Assembly (NCBI GenBank): GCA_009781695.1
Contig: WQVH01000008.1
Location: forward strand, 1 to 49,477
Length of the DNA: 49,477 nt
Reading direction: 5' to 3'
Source of the DNA: Oscillospiraceae bacterium
GTDB taxonomy: Bacteria; Bacillota; Clostridia; Oscillospirales; Oscillospiraceae
Below the pieces are notes generated by a model. It saw nothing but the letters and a program-made list of their open reading frames with translations. It ran no database searches and was not told where the DNA came from. The position numbers and the translations under genes were made by a program. Numbering within the stretch: the stretch's first letter is position 1; each line of letters starts with the position of its first letter. This document shows, piece after piece, positions 30,949 through 39,707 of the stretch.

Positions 30949-31756
30949 GATGTTTTCTTTCTCTTTCCTCGTACGAGCGATTGTGGTCGGACTTCTGGTT
31001 TCGTTGTGCGCAGCGCTTCTGGGCGTAAATTTAGTGCTTAAGCGCTATGCCATGATCGGAACAGGGCTGAGCCATGTTGGTTTTGCGGCGATGGTCATCG
31101 CCGGTGTCATTGATTTTGCCCCTGTGCCTTTTTCACTGCCGGTCGTAGTGGCCGCTGCATTTTTGCTCCTGCGTATGAATGAGAGTAGCAAGATTAAAGG
31201 CGATAGCGCCGTTGCGCTGGTTTCCACGAGCAGTATGGCGATCGGGGTCATCGTTATGGGCATGACCACAGGCATCACACTACATATATGTAATGTGATG
31301 TTCGGCAGTATTTTTGCTATGACTCAATCCGATATGTACATCAGTGTGGCTTTGAGCGTTGTGGTGATATGTCTCTTCGTCTTGTTTTACAAGCAGCTTT
31401 TTGCGGTCACATACGATGAGAGTTTTGCTAAAGCTACAGGAACAAAAGTGGAAATATACAAGAGTTTACTGGCCATTTTAACCGCAGTTACAGTTGTTTT
31501 AGGTATGCGGATGATGGGTGCTTTGCTCATCGCAAGCCTGACGATCTTCCCGGCACTGAGTGCAATGCGTCTGTGTAAGCGCTTTTTGTCGGTAGTGATC
31601 ACATCGGCGGTGATATCAGTGGTCTGCTTCTTTGTCGGTATGGTTCTTTCTTTCGGTTTGGATCTGCCGCCGGGCGCTTGTATTGTCGGAGTTAATCTTA
31701 TTGTGTTTACGGTGTTTAGTGGTATAGCATTTGTGAGAAAGAAGGGGATCGCATGA
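30932..31756 (+). CDS. znuB: Zinc ABC transporter permease
   Basis: A 274-residue ABC-3 family permease with about eight helices (SLCAALLGVNLVLKRYAMIG, LSHVGFAAM). AAAGGGAGGTGAT before ATG 30932 marks the start, 17 bases inside znuC. The motif GALLIASLTIFPALSAM is typical of metal-type permeases. Pathway for Zn2+ (or Mn2+) into the cytosol. Confidence 0.94.
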   Translation: MPLIIEMFSFSFLVRAIVVGLLVSLCAALLGVNLVLKRYAMIGTGLSHVGFAAMVIAGVIDFAPVPFSLPVVVAAAFLLLRMNESSKIKGDSAVALVSTSSMAIGVIVMGMTTGITLHICNVMFGSIFAMTQSDMYISVALSVVVICLFVLFYKQLFAVTYDESFAKATGTKVEIYKSLLAILTAVTVVLGMRMMGALLIASLTIFPALSAMRLCKRFLSVVITSAVISVVCFFVGMVLSFGLDLPPGACIVGVNLIVFTVFSGIAFVRKKGIA

Positions 31757-32184
31757 TGAAGAGACGAATTATTATTTTAGTTACACTGGTTGTATTGGGG
31801 TTACTCCTTGTGGGGTGTGCTTCCAATGGAGATTCAGACGATGTGATTGAGATCGGTGAACGGTTCTTTGTCACTCAGTTTGAAGACATTGTCTTAAACG
31901 CCAATCGTTATCTTGGGCGGACGATCAGGTATGAGGGGGCATTTCAGTCATTCTTTTGGGAACCCACCGGAGAGCAACTTTACTTTGCCCTGCGTTTTAC
32001 ACAGGGTTGTTGCTCAGATGAGCCGATTGGGTTTGAGCTATATCTGGATGATATCGAGCCTGTTGCAGACAATACATGGGTAGAAATCACAGGAGTGCTT
32101 GAGGAGTATGGCGAAGGTTTTTTAAGACTTCAAGTAATTTCACTTACAGAGCCTGCTGAGCGCGGCGCTGAGCGTGTGTTCTAA
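31753..32184 (+). CDS. Lipoprotein with DUF1980/YcgQ-like domain, zinc-associated
   Basis: A 143-residue lipoprotein (lipobox LLLVGC near residue 22). The mature part has an OB-like fold pattern: YLGRTIRYEGAF, LRFTQGCCSDEPIGFELYLD and DNTWVEITGVLEE. The CC motif and the WVE(V/I)TG strand match the C-terminal domain of TIGR03943/DUF1980 (YcgQ) proteins, which are linked to Zur-controlled zinc handling. Here it is a free lipoprotein, overlapping znuB by four bases, so it likely acts with the importer at the membrane surface. Confidence 0.75.
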   Translation: MMKRRIIILVTLVVLGLLLVGCASNGDSDDVIEIGERFFVTQFEDIVLNANRYLGRTIRYEGAFQSFFWEPTGEQLYFALRFTQGCCSDEPIGFELYLDDIEPVADNTWVEITGVLEEYGEGFLRLQVISLTEPAERGAERVF

Positions 32185-32241
32185 GAGTCATGCCACGCTG
32201 TCGCCTGACCCGGTAGCTTAATTGCTCTGTCATCGATATAT

Positions 32242-32279
32242 ATAGAAGTCAGCTGCATATTTCAGTAGCTGACTTCTAT
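32242..32279. terminator. Bidirectional terminator
   Basis: A perfect 13-bp stem (32242-32254 with 32267-32279) between convergent genes, with T/A-rich flanks. It ends the znu operon. Confidence 0.88.
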
Positions 32280-32295
32280 TTGTTATATTTAGCTT

Positions 32296-33396
32296 TTAAA
32301 ACTTAAGCACGGGCTTTACTGTTTTGCCGTTGTGAGAGTCTTCAAATGCCTTGTCAATTTCTTTGTAATCATAAAATGTGTTGAGCTTATCGACAGGCAG
32401 TCGTCCTTCTTTATAGAATCGCACGAGTTCCGGAATGAATACTTGTGGGTTCGAGTAGCCTTCTACAGCGCCTGCGAGTGTGACACAAGGGTTCATGATC
32501 TGTGGCTCTAGTTTAATCGGAACCGCTGCGTCTGCGGTTACACTGACGAGAATGGCAACGCCTTCTGCCGCCATGGAGTCTAGCATAGTCAGAACCATTT
32601 CCGGTACACCGGCTGATTCAAGTGCATAGTTTACGCCTTTGCCTCCGGTGATTGCGCGGATTTGTCCGGGAACGTCTTCTGTGCGTCCCTCTATGGTGTG
32701 GGTCGCACCAAACTCAATGGCTAATTCTTTGCCGCGGCGGCCATGCACGGCAATGATTGTTGAGCAGCCTGCCAGTTTTGCGGCCATAACTGCGGCCAGT
32801 CCGACTGAGCCGCATCCGAATATGGCAATTGTGGAGCCCGGACGCGGATTCATACGATTGAGCACTGCACCGGCACCGGTTTGAATGCCGCAACCCAGTG
32901 AGCACAATTGCGCCAACTCATCATCACTATCTACGTCTACTTTGACAGCGTTGCGTTGGTTGACAATTGCATGTGTGGCAAATGAGCCTTGACCGAACAT
33001 AACACCGATCTCAGCACCATCGAAGCCTTTCATGCGTTTGGTTCCGTCTGCATAATTTCCGCCGAAGAGCGACCAAAACAGGTTTTCACATGCGAAGGGT
33101 TTGCTGCTTTTGCATGCGTCACATATGCCGCAAGTGGGGTATGAGAGGACGACACGATCACCGGGTTTCAGGTCTGTTACGCCCGGGCCGACTCTCTCTA
33201 CAACACCCACGCCTTCGTGTCCTGCCACCATCGGGAATGTGACCGGCAGATACTGTTCAATGACTGCTGTGTCGGTGTGGCATATACCGCTGGCGACCAT
33301 TTTAACCAGAACCTCATTTGCTTTTGGGTCGGCGAGTTCCACCGTCTCGAAATTTAGTTTGCCTTTTTCACGCGTTACTGCTGCTGTAATTTGCAT
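32296..33396 (-). CDS. Zinc-dependent alcohol dehydrogenase, class III/aryl-alcohol type
   Basis: A 366-residue MDR dehydrogenase. Catalytic zinc ligands: Cys in ASGICHTD, His in AGHEGVG and Cys in LGCGIQTG. The structural zinc site is CGICDACKSSKPFAC. The NAD-binding loop is GCGSVGLAAVMAAKLAG. The length and GICHTD motif fit the benzyl-alcohol/class III group. Divergent from the AOR operon, with its own promoter. Likely oxidises or forms an alcohol related to the aldehyde handled by AOR; substrate unknown. Confidence 0.92.
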   Translation of the reverse strand: MQITAAVTREKGKLNFETVELADPKANEVLVKMVASGICHTDTAVIEQYLPVTFPMVAGHEGVGVVERVGPGVTDLKPGDRVVLSYPTCGICDACKSSKPFACENLFWSLFGGNYADGTKRMKGFDGAEIGVMFGQGSFATHAIVNQRNAVKVDVDSDDELAQLCSLGCGIQTGAGAVLNRMNPRPGSTIAIFGCGSVGLAAVMAAKLAGCSTIIAVHGRRGKELAIEFGATHTIEGRTEDVPGQIRAITGGKGVNYALESAGVPEMVLTMLDSMAAEGVAILVSVTADAAVPIKLEPQIMNPCVTLAGAVEGYSNPQVFIPELVRFYKEGRLPVDKLNTFYDYKEIDKAFEDSHNGKTVKPVLKF

Positions 33397-33434
33397 ATTT
33401 ATTTACCTCCTTAAAAAATTCCACATTGCCTAAG

Positions 33435-33463
33435 ATTATACAATACAAGCTAATAGAATACAA
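33435..33463 (-). promoter_or_regulatory. Promoter of the zinc alcohol dehydrogenase gene
   Basis: On the minus strand TTGTAT (33463-33458), 17 bp and TATAAT (33440-33435). Confidence 0.72.
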
Positions 33464-33621
33464 GCGACTATGCTTTTTTGTCAAATAATTTTTCAAAATG
33501 GCTGCTGATACTAAGTCGTCAATGTACTTGACTTAATATCGGGTAGGGTGATGAGGCTTTACTCCCGCCAACTTATAGTAACATATTGCCAAAAGAGTCC
33601 TTCTATTGACAAGCACATATA

Positions 33622-33651
33622 TTGACAATCACACAGTGGCTATTGTAGAAT
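33622..33651 (+). promoter_or_regulatory. Promoter of the AOR-led operon
   Basis: TTGACA (33622-33627), 18 bp and TAGAAT (33646-33651), 50 bases before the AOR start. A second TTGACA at 33606 lacks a good partner. The rest of the 305-base gap 33397-33701 holds only the two divergent promoters. Confidence 0.68.
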
Positions 33652-33701
33652 GCTTAGGCGAATACCTGTCTAAAAAATTGATTAACTCCCGGGAGGAATA
33701 T

Positions 33702-35579
33702 ATGGGAAACGGATACTCTGGAAAATATGTAATCATTGACCTTTCTGCGCAAAAGTACGAAAAGCGTGAATTTGACGCAGACACACTAAAGAACTTCGTT
33801 GGCGGCCCTGCGCTTGGCGCAAAAGTACTCTACGATGAGATGCCGGCAAAAACGCCGTGGGACGCACCGGAAAGCATGATCGGATTTGTCGCCGGTCCAA
33901 CCAATGGCACAGGCCCGCTGCTCGGTGCACGCTACACTGTCGTCAGCAAATCCCCGGCCACAAACATGTGGAATGACGCAAACAGCGGCGGTCATTTCGG
34001 ACCGATTCTCCGCAAAACAGGATACGATGCTGTTTTTGTCAAGGGCATATCAGCAAAACCTGTGTACGTACTTATCGACAACGGCGACATCACATTCCAC
34101 GATGCAACACACCTCTGGGGCAAAAGAATAGAGGAAACCGAACATGCCATAAAAAAAGAGCTTGACGACGATAAAGTCGGCATCGCCCTTATAGGCCCAG
34201 CCGGTGAGCGCAAGTCCCTTATGGCTGCAGTTATGAATGATACACATCGTGCAGCCGGACGCGGCGGTTCCGGGGCGGTTATGGGCAGCAAAAATTTCAA
34301 AGCACTTGTCTGCCGCGGTGACTTCAAGGTCGAGCCATACGATAAAAGTGCAGTAGTTGCAGTAAATAAAGAAGTCACTGACTGGGCTAAAAATGGCCCT
34401 CTGGCTGACAACATGATTCCGTTGTTTTTCCATCAAGGCACCGGAGGCACATACGAGGGCGCTGTAATATCAGGCGATTCAAGCGTAAAAAACTGGGGCG
34501 GCGTACCTTCTGATCTCACTGAAGAGGAGATTCATGCCGTCGGTTCAGAAAGTATGGATAAGCGCTGGAAGACCAAAAAATACATATGTAACACATGCTC
34601 ACTTGGGTGTGGTGCCATTTATGAGATCAAAGACGGTAAATATCCAATTAAAGAAACAGGACGTCCGGAGTATGAGACCATGGCTATGTTCGGTTCCGGT
34701 CTTAAGTCGGGCGATGCCGAAATGGTAAACTGGTGCAACTATCTATGTAACGACTACGGATACGACACTATTTCATTCGGTGCTGCCGTTGCTTGGGCTA
34801 TGGAATGCTTTGAAAACGGTCTGTTCACTCGTGATGAAGTTGGTGGAATTGACCTCAACTGGGGTAACTCAGAAGCAATCGTAAAATTGAGCGAGTCTAT
34901 TTGCAATGCAGATACCGAGATTGGTAAAGTTTTAAATCTCGGTGTTGACGCAGCGGCAAAGCACTACGGACGCGGAACTGAATATGCAATGACTGCCGGT
35001 GGCATCGAAGTACCACAGCATGACCCAAGAAGAAGCCCTGGTCTGGCACGTACATACCAGTATGACCCCACACCGGGCCGCCACGTTAAGGGCGGACAGG
35101 GCTTCATCGCCGCCTCGCATCTTCCTCCGGAAGTCAAATATAATTTTGACGATCCGGGACAGGTCGCGCGTGATTTGGAAGGTGTTGTCGAAGTCGAACT
35201 GATGAACAATATCGGTTTTTGCGAGTTTTCAAATGTTGCGATACCGCCGGGAACCAAGCAAAAAATGCTCACTGCATTAACCGGCACAGATTATACAGGT
35301 GACTTCGGACGTCAAACCGGTCTGCGCTCATACACTATGCGTCATGCATTTAACCTGCGTGAGGGCATGGTGCGTGAGACCAACAAGATTGCCGGTCGTG
35401 TCGTAGGCAAACCGGCCATGACTGCCGGACCGAATGAAGGCGTCACCATCGACAACGAAAAACTTGCAGATGCATTCTTTACCGCAATGGATTGGGACTT
35501 AAAAACCTTGACTCCGTCCAAAGCTGCGCTTGAAAATCTTGGCGGGCTAGAGCCTGTTATTGCAGATTTATACGGCTAG
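33702..35579 (+). CDS. aor: Aldehyde ferredoxin oxidoreductase (tungsten/molybdenum pterin)
   Basis: A 625-residue AOR family enzyme. ATG 33702 follows GGGAGGA. The N-terminal pterin-binding part is seen in GLLGAR-like GPLLGARYTVVSKSP and AGRGGSGAVMGSKNFKAL. The [4Fe-4S] cluster ligands are CNTCSLGC near 309-316 plus Cys in NIGFCEFSN. It converts aldehydes to acids with reduction of ferredoxin in the cytosol. First gene of the plus-strand catabolic operon; an attenuator-like hairpin separates it from the next gene. Needs W/Mo cofactor genes, none in this window. Confidence 0.94.
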   Translation: MGNGYSGKYVIIDLSAQKYEKREFDADTLKNFVGGPALGAKVLYDEMPAKTPWDAPESMIGFVAGPTNGTGPLLGARYTVVSKSPATNMWNDANSGGHFGPILRKTGYDAVFVKGISAKPVYVLIDNGDITFHDATHLWGKRIEETEHAIKKELDDDKVGIALIGPAGERKSLMAAVMNDTHRAAGRGGSGAVMGSKNFKALVCRGDFKVEPYDKSAVVAVNKEVTDWAKNGPLADNMIPLFFHQGTGGTYEGAVISGDSSVKNWGGVPSDLTEEEIHAVGSESMDKRWKTKKYICNTCSLGCGAIYEIKDGKYPIKETGRPEYETMAMFGSGLKSGDAEMVNWCNYLCNDYGYDTISFGAAVAWAMECFENGLFTRDEVGGIDLNWGNSEAIVKLSESICNADTEIGKVLNLGVDAAAKHYGRGTEYAMTAGGIEVPQHDPRRSPGLARTYQYDPTPGRHVKGGQGFIAASHLPPEVKYNFDDPGQVARDLEGVVEVELMNNIGFCEFSNVAIPPGTKQKMLTALTGTDYTGDFGRQTGLRSYTMRHAFNLREGMVRETNKIAGRVVGKPAMTAGPNEGVTIDNEKLADAFFTAMDWDLKTLTPSKAALENLGGLEPVIADLYG

Positions 35580-35586
35580 TAAATAA

Positions 35587-35624
35587 GGTAACCGCTGAAA
35601 ATTCAGCGGTTACCAGAATTTTTG
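35587..35624 (+). terminator. Intercistronic hairpin after aor
   Basis: GGTAACCGCTGA (35587-35598) pairs with TCAGCGGTTACC (35603-35614), followed by a T-run at 35620. Probably a partial terminator setting expression of downstream genes. Confidence 0.75.
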
Positions 35625-35640
35625 ATAAAGGAGCATTGTT

Positions 35641-36795
35641 ATGTATCGTGAATTCTCAATACCATCGCCCATAATTTTCGGATGTGGGGCAATATCCATT
35701 CTTGGCGAAAAGGTCAAAGAAAAGGGTTGCAAAAAAGTTCTGATCATCTGCGAAAAAGCGGTAGAAGATGCCGGCATCATCGCAAAAGCTACAAAAAGTT
35801 TGGATATGGCAGGTGTCGCATATGCCATCTATAATGGTGTCATTGCCGATCCTCCGGACAAGATTGTAGACGAGGCCGGTGAGATGGCAAAGCGTGAAGA
35901 TGCCGATTGTTTGGTCGGTCTGGGCGGAGGCAGCAGCTTGGATACGGCAAAAGCGGCAGCGATACTTATGACAAATCCTGGTCCTGTAAGTCAGTACATC
36001 TGTGCGCTTCCGATGTATGTGGATACTAAAGCGCCGCTCATCCTTATCCCCACCACGGCGGGAACGGGCAGCGAATGTACATCTGTTGCCATCATTTCAC
36101 GACCTGACCAGAATGCCAAATGGAGTGTTTTTGTAAATTCGTCACTGGCGATAGTTGATCCGGAGCTTACGGTGACGGTACCCAAATCTGTCACGGCGAT
36201 GACCGGAATGGATGCACTTGCACACGCAGTGGAAGGAATGACCAATACGCAAGGCAATCGGCACTGTGATCTTTTCGCAATAGCTGCCATTGAAAAAATC
36301 TTTAAAAACCTTGCCACATGCTGTGATGAACCGACCAACATTGAAGCACGCAGCGAAATGGCGCTTGCGGCAAACTGGGCGGGACTGGCTTTTAACAATC
36401 CGATTGTGCATGTAGGACATGCAATTGCGGATGCTTTATCAATTAATTTCCACACACCGCACGGACATAACTGTGCACTGGCATTGCCGGAAGCCATCGC
36501 TATAGTTGCCCCGGTCATTCCGGATCGTATAGTCATGATTGCCAAAGCTATAGGACTTTCCCTTACCGGCAACGAAACCGGTTCGCAGTTGGGCACAATG
36601 GTTTCAGATGCCGTGCGCAAGCTAATGCGTAACATAGGCATCCCATCTCTGCATGAGTTGGGACATACCCGGGAAACCGTCATCAGTCTTAAGACCGATG
36701 TCGTGTCCAGCTTCCTATCAACGCTATGTCCGGTGACTATTGATGAGCCCACCGCAGAAAAACTGCTTGCAGCAGTGTATGATAATTATTTATAA
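35641..36795 (+). CDS. Iron-containing alcohol dehydrogenase
   Basis: A 384-residue group III metal-dependent dehydrogenase. Nucleotide loop GLGGGSSLDTAKAAA; metal site Asp/His in MDALAHAVEG, then HVGHAIAD and HTPHGHNCA. AAAGGAG precedes the ATG. It sits between aor and split transketolase. It could reduce a short aldehyde (for example glycolaldehyde or sulfoacetaldehyde) released by transketolase, but the family is too broad to decide. Confidence 0.93.
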   Translation: MYREFSIPSPIIFGCGAISILGEKVKEKGCKKVLIICEKAVEDAGIIAKATKSLDMAGVAYAIYNGVIADPPDKIVDEAGEMAKREDADCLVGLGGGSSLDTAKAAAILMTNPGPVSQYICALPMYVDTKAPLILIPTTAGTGSECTSVAIISRPDQNAKWSVFVNSSLAIVDPELTVTVPKSVTAMTGMDALAHAVEGMTNTQGNRHCDLFAIAAIEKIFKNLATCCDEPTNIEARSEMALAANWAGLAFNNPIVHVGHAIADALSINFHTPHGHNCALALPEAIAIVAPVIPDRIVMIAKAIGLSLTGNETGSQLGTMVSDAVRKLMRNIGIPSLHELGHTRETVISLKTDVVSSFLSTLCPVTIDEPTAEKLLAAVYDNYL

Positions 36796-36851
36796 AATAA
36801 TTTATTAATAAATTAAGCGGCGCATTGCGCCAAGAAGGGAGATTTAATTAA

Positions 36852-37721
36852 TTGAGAAACTATAATATTGATCTGGAAATGGTCAAAGGTCTCGAAGACA
36901 AATGCGTAAAAATACGCAAAGATTTGCTCAACTTCATCCACCGTATCGGTATGGGGCATCTGGGTGGAGAACTTTCCATCGTTGAGATGTGTGTTGCACT
37001 CTATTATGAGTACATGAACTATGATGTCCTCAATCCCAAGATGGAAGATCGTGATCGATTTGTTTTGTCCAAGGCACATTGCTCGGAAACACTGTACACC
37101 ATATTTGCAGATCAAGGTGCATATACAATGGATTATGTTGTAGAGCATTTTGAATCACTGGAAACTGCAATATTCGGTATGCACTGTAACCGTCTTTACT
37201 GTCCACAAATCGAAGTATCGGCAGGTTCACTGGGGCATGGATTACCTCTCGCAGTCGGACTTGCACTCGGTGCCAGAAAGCAGAAAAAGAACTGGCGTAC
37301 ATTCGTTATGACCGGTGATGGCGAGCTTAATGAAGGCACCAATTGGGAGGCCATGATGGCTGCTTCACATTATGGGTTGGGCAACTTGGTCTGCATCTGT
37401 GACAAAAACCGTGTTTCGATGACCGGTTTTACACGTGATGTCATGAATATTGACCCTCTTGATGAGCGCGTTAAAGCGTTCGGTTGGGATGTTTACCAAA
37501 TCAATGGCAATAATATGTACGAGTGCTGTGAAGTACTGCAAAACCTTCCTCCGGCAGAGCCGGAATACAGGCGCAAGCCCATTTTCATCATCATGAATAC
37601 CGTCAAGGGCAAGGGCGTTGACTTTATGGAAGATGATTACAAATGGCACGGCGGCGGAATATCCAAAGAAGACCTTGACCGCGCACTCATATCAGTTGAA
37701 AAGAGCAGGAGGATTAGATAG
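36852..37721 (+). CDS. Transketolase, N-terminal subunit
   Basis: A 289-residue TPP-binding half of a split transketolase. The thiamine motif is GDGELNEGTNWEAMMAASHY with Asn in CDKNRVS; SAGSLGHGLPLAVGLALGAR is also present. TTG 36854-side start (36852) follows AAGGGAGAT. The stop abuts the C-terminal subunit gene. Such split enzymes transfer C2 ketol units; several act on unusual sugars (apulose-4-phosphate, sulfofructose) rather than in the pentose cycle. Confidence 0.93.
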   Translation: MRNYNIDLEMVKGLEDKCVKIRKDLLNFIHRIGMGHLGGELSIVEMCVALYYEYMNYDVLNPKMEDRDRFVLSKAHCSETLYTIFADQGAYTMDYVVEHFESLETAIFGMHCNRLYCPQIEVSAGSLGHGLPLAVGLALGARKQKKNWRTFVMTGDGELNEGTNWEAMMAASHYGLGNLVCICDKNRVSMTGFTRDVMNIDPLDERVKAFGWDVYQINGNNMYECCEVLQNLPPAEPEYRRKPIFIIMNTVKGKGVDFMEDDYKWHGGGISKEDLDRALISVEKSRRIR

Positions 37722-38696
37722 ATGTCAGTACAAACCACTTTTAACTTTGATCAAATGCTCTCAAGCGCCCGTGAAGCCTATGGCGAAGAGCTTTTTCGTA
37801 TGGCAGAGGAAGGTATAGATTTCGTATTCACTTATACCGACAATGTAGCACCTTCGTCCTCGGCCGGTAAACTTTTGACAAAATATCCCGAGCGTTGCTT
37901 CAATTTCGGTATCGCCGAGCCCAATCAAGTCGGCGCTTCGGCAGGCATTGCCCTTTCGGGACAGACTGTATTTGCGCAAGTGTTTGGTCCATTTTTATCG
38001 CTGCGTGCGGCAGACCAGATACATACCGATGTTGCATATAATAATGCAAATGTCAAAATAATCGGCACACACTCCGGACTCACCGCTGCCGGTGGACCAA
38101 CCCATAATACGATCGCCGACCTTGCACTATACAGAGCCATACCGAACCTCACCGTTTGTGTTCCGGCTGATGCTGATCAGTGCTGTAAAATTATCCGCAA
38201 GGCTATGGACTTTGATGGACCGATGATCATCCGCATAGACCGCGGCGGCTCACCAAATGTCTACGCTTCCGGCGACTATGAATATGAAATCGGCAAAGCT
38301 ATTGAGACTGTGCCCGGCAAAGATTTGACAATCATCTCCGCCGGTTCGAGCGTCTATTGGTCAATGATGGGCGCAAAGATTCTCAAAGAAAAGCATGGAC
38401 TGGATGTACGTGTTATAGATATGCATACCATAAAACCTATGGACACGGATATGCTGATAAAATGTGCTCGTGAGACAGGTAATATCGTAACAGTCGAAGA
38501 GCATTCAATCAATGGCGGCCTCGGCGGTGCCGTGGCAGAATGTCTGCTTGAGTCAGGTTTTGATGGCAAATTCAAGCGCATCGGTCTGCCTGATGAGTTT
38601 GCATTGTTGGGTGATCCGGATAAGGTCTATGCGCACTATCGTATGGATCCGCAGGGTATCGCCGATCAAATTGCGGAGCTTATGGGCAAAAAATAA
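37722..38696 (+). CDS. Transketolase, C-terminal subunit
   Basis: A 324-residue pyrimidine-binding and C-terminal half. The catalytic Glu is in CFNFGIAEPNQVGASAGIAL; the family block TVFAQVFGPFLSLRAADQIH and the IIGTHSGLTAAGGPTHNTIA region follow. No gap separates it from the N-terminal subunit, so the two are made in equal amounts. Strongly terminated at 38732. Completes a heterotetrameric TPP enzyme. Confidence 0.93.
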   Translation: MSVQTTFNFDQMLSSAREAYGEELFRMAEEGIDFVFTYTDNVAPSSSAGKLLTKYPERCFNFGIAEPNQVGASAGIALSGQTVFAQVFGPFLSLRAADQIHTDVAYNNANVKIIGTHSGLTAAGGPTHNTIADLALYRAIPNLTVCVPADADQCCKIIRKAMDFDGPMIIRIDRGGSPNVYASGDYEYEIGKAIETVPGKDLTIISAGSSVYWSMMGAKILKEKHGLDVRVIDMHTIKPMDTDMLIKCARETGNIVTVEEHSINGGLGGAVAECLLESGFDGKFKRIGLPDEFALLGDPDKVYAHYRMDPQGIADQIAELMGKK

Positions 38697-38731
38697 TTGA
38701 TTATAAAGATCACTATGTAGGTAATACGCAC

Positions 38732-38766
38732 AAAATGGCCATTGTTTTATTAATGGCCATTTTGTA
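38732..38766. terminator. Intrinsic terminator of the aor-transketolase operon
   Basis: AAAATGGCCATT (38732-38743) and AATGGCCATTTT (38752-38763), 12-bp perfect stem with an eight-base loop. Confidence 0.85.
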
Positions 38767-38856
38767 CCTTAGGCTGATGAGAGTCGAACTCCCATCTGTT
38801 TTACAGGGCGGCTTTACTCTCGTTAGTAAGTTATGAATGAAAGGAATTTTTATATT

Positions 38857-39642
38857 ATGACAGAACCAATAAAAGAATTTTCACTTGATGTATTTAGTCT
38901 TAAAGGAAAAGTCGCCATAATCACCGGCGGAAATACCAATCTTGGATTGGGTTATGCCGTTGCATTTGCAAAAGCCGGGGCAGATCTGTACATCCCCCAC
39001 TTCACTCCGGACACAGCAGAAGCGCAAAGACTTATAGAAGCCGAAGGCCGCCGTGTTAAGTTTATTCAAGGCGATCTCAGTGACAATGGGTATGTAAGAA
39101 ACATCGTTGATGATTGCTTAAAAGAATACGGTAAGATTGACATCTTGGTTAACAATGCCGGAACCAATCATTTTGAAGATGTAACAACGTTCCCCGATGA
39201 GAAGTTTAAGCAGGTTACAGACATCAATCTAAATGCTGTTTATTATCTTGGGCATGAAGTCGCTAAGGTGATGATCAAGCAAGGCGGCGGCAAAATCGTC
39301 AATATCGGCTCTGTATTGTCGTTTACTGCCGATACCATGTGTCCCGGATATGTCGTATCAAAACACGGCGTTATTGGCATAACTCGCTATTTTGCCAATG
39401 ATTTGGGCAAGTATAATATCCAGACCAATGCACTCTGTCCCGGTTTTATCAAGACAGAGATCAATGCTGCATTGAGCGATGATACCACATTTTACGATAA
39501 GATAACCAATCGTATTCCTGCCGGTCGCTGGGGCAGTGCGGAGGATCTTATGGGTACTGCGGTATTTTTGGCAAGCCGTGCATCGGATTATATGAATGGT
39601 TGGTATTTGAGTGTAGATGGTGGTTTTTCTACAACACTTTAG
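38857..39642 (+). CDS. SDR family oxidoreductase (KduD/gluconate 5-dehydrogenase-like)
   Basis: A 261-residue classical SDR. Cofactor loop AIITGGNTNLGLGYAVAFA, NNAG, then Ser in NIGSVLSF and YVVSK catalytic Tyr-Lys. The end SDYMNGWYLSVDGGFS is the usual one. ATG 38857 follows AAAGGA by 11 bases. Resembles dehydrogenases of deoxy-keto sugar acids or polyols. Free-standing between the transketolase terminator and a convergent gene. Confidence 0.9.
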   Translation: MTEPIKEFSLDVFSLKGKVAIITGGNTNLGLGYAVAFAKAGADLYIPHFTPDTAEAQRLIEAEGRRVKFIQGDLSDNGYVRNIVDDCLKEYGKIDILVNNAGTNHFEDVTTFPDEKFKQVTDINLNAVYYLGHEVAKVMIKQGGGKIVNIGSVLSFTADTMCPGYVVSKHGVIGITRYFANDLGKYNIQTNALCPGFIKTEINAALSDDTTFYDKITNRIPAGRWGSAEDLMGTAVFLASRASDYMNGWYLSVDGGFSTTL

Positions 39643-39663
39643 ATCAAGCGTATCTGTATATTA

Positions 39664-39691
39664 TTTATGGGCGATTTGTGTCGCCCATAAA
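39664..39691. terminator. Bidirectional terminator
   Basis: TTTATGGGCGA and TCGCCCATAAA (39664-39674, 39681-39691) between convergent genes. Confidence 0.85.
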
Positions 39692-39707
39692 TAGGTGTTT
39701 TTAATTG

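Noticed and set aside
36820-36832. GGCGC-ATT-GCGCC hairpin before the transketolase genes as a terminator
   Set aside because: Only 5 bp, no T-run, and placed right at the ribosome site of a co-transcribed gene.
38770-38825. tRNA-like stretch on the minus strand (GATGGGAG-TTCGA-CTCTCATC hairpin and CTGTAAA)
   Set aside because: The T-arm only pairs with a non-standard loop, the anticodon stem does not close and no acceptor stem is found. At best a tRNA relic; not listed as a gene.
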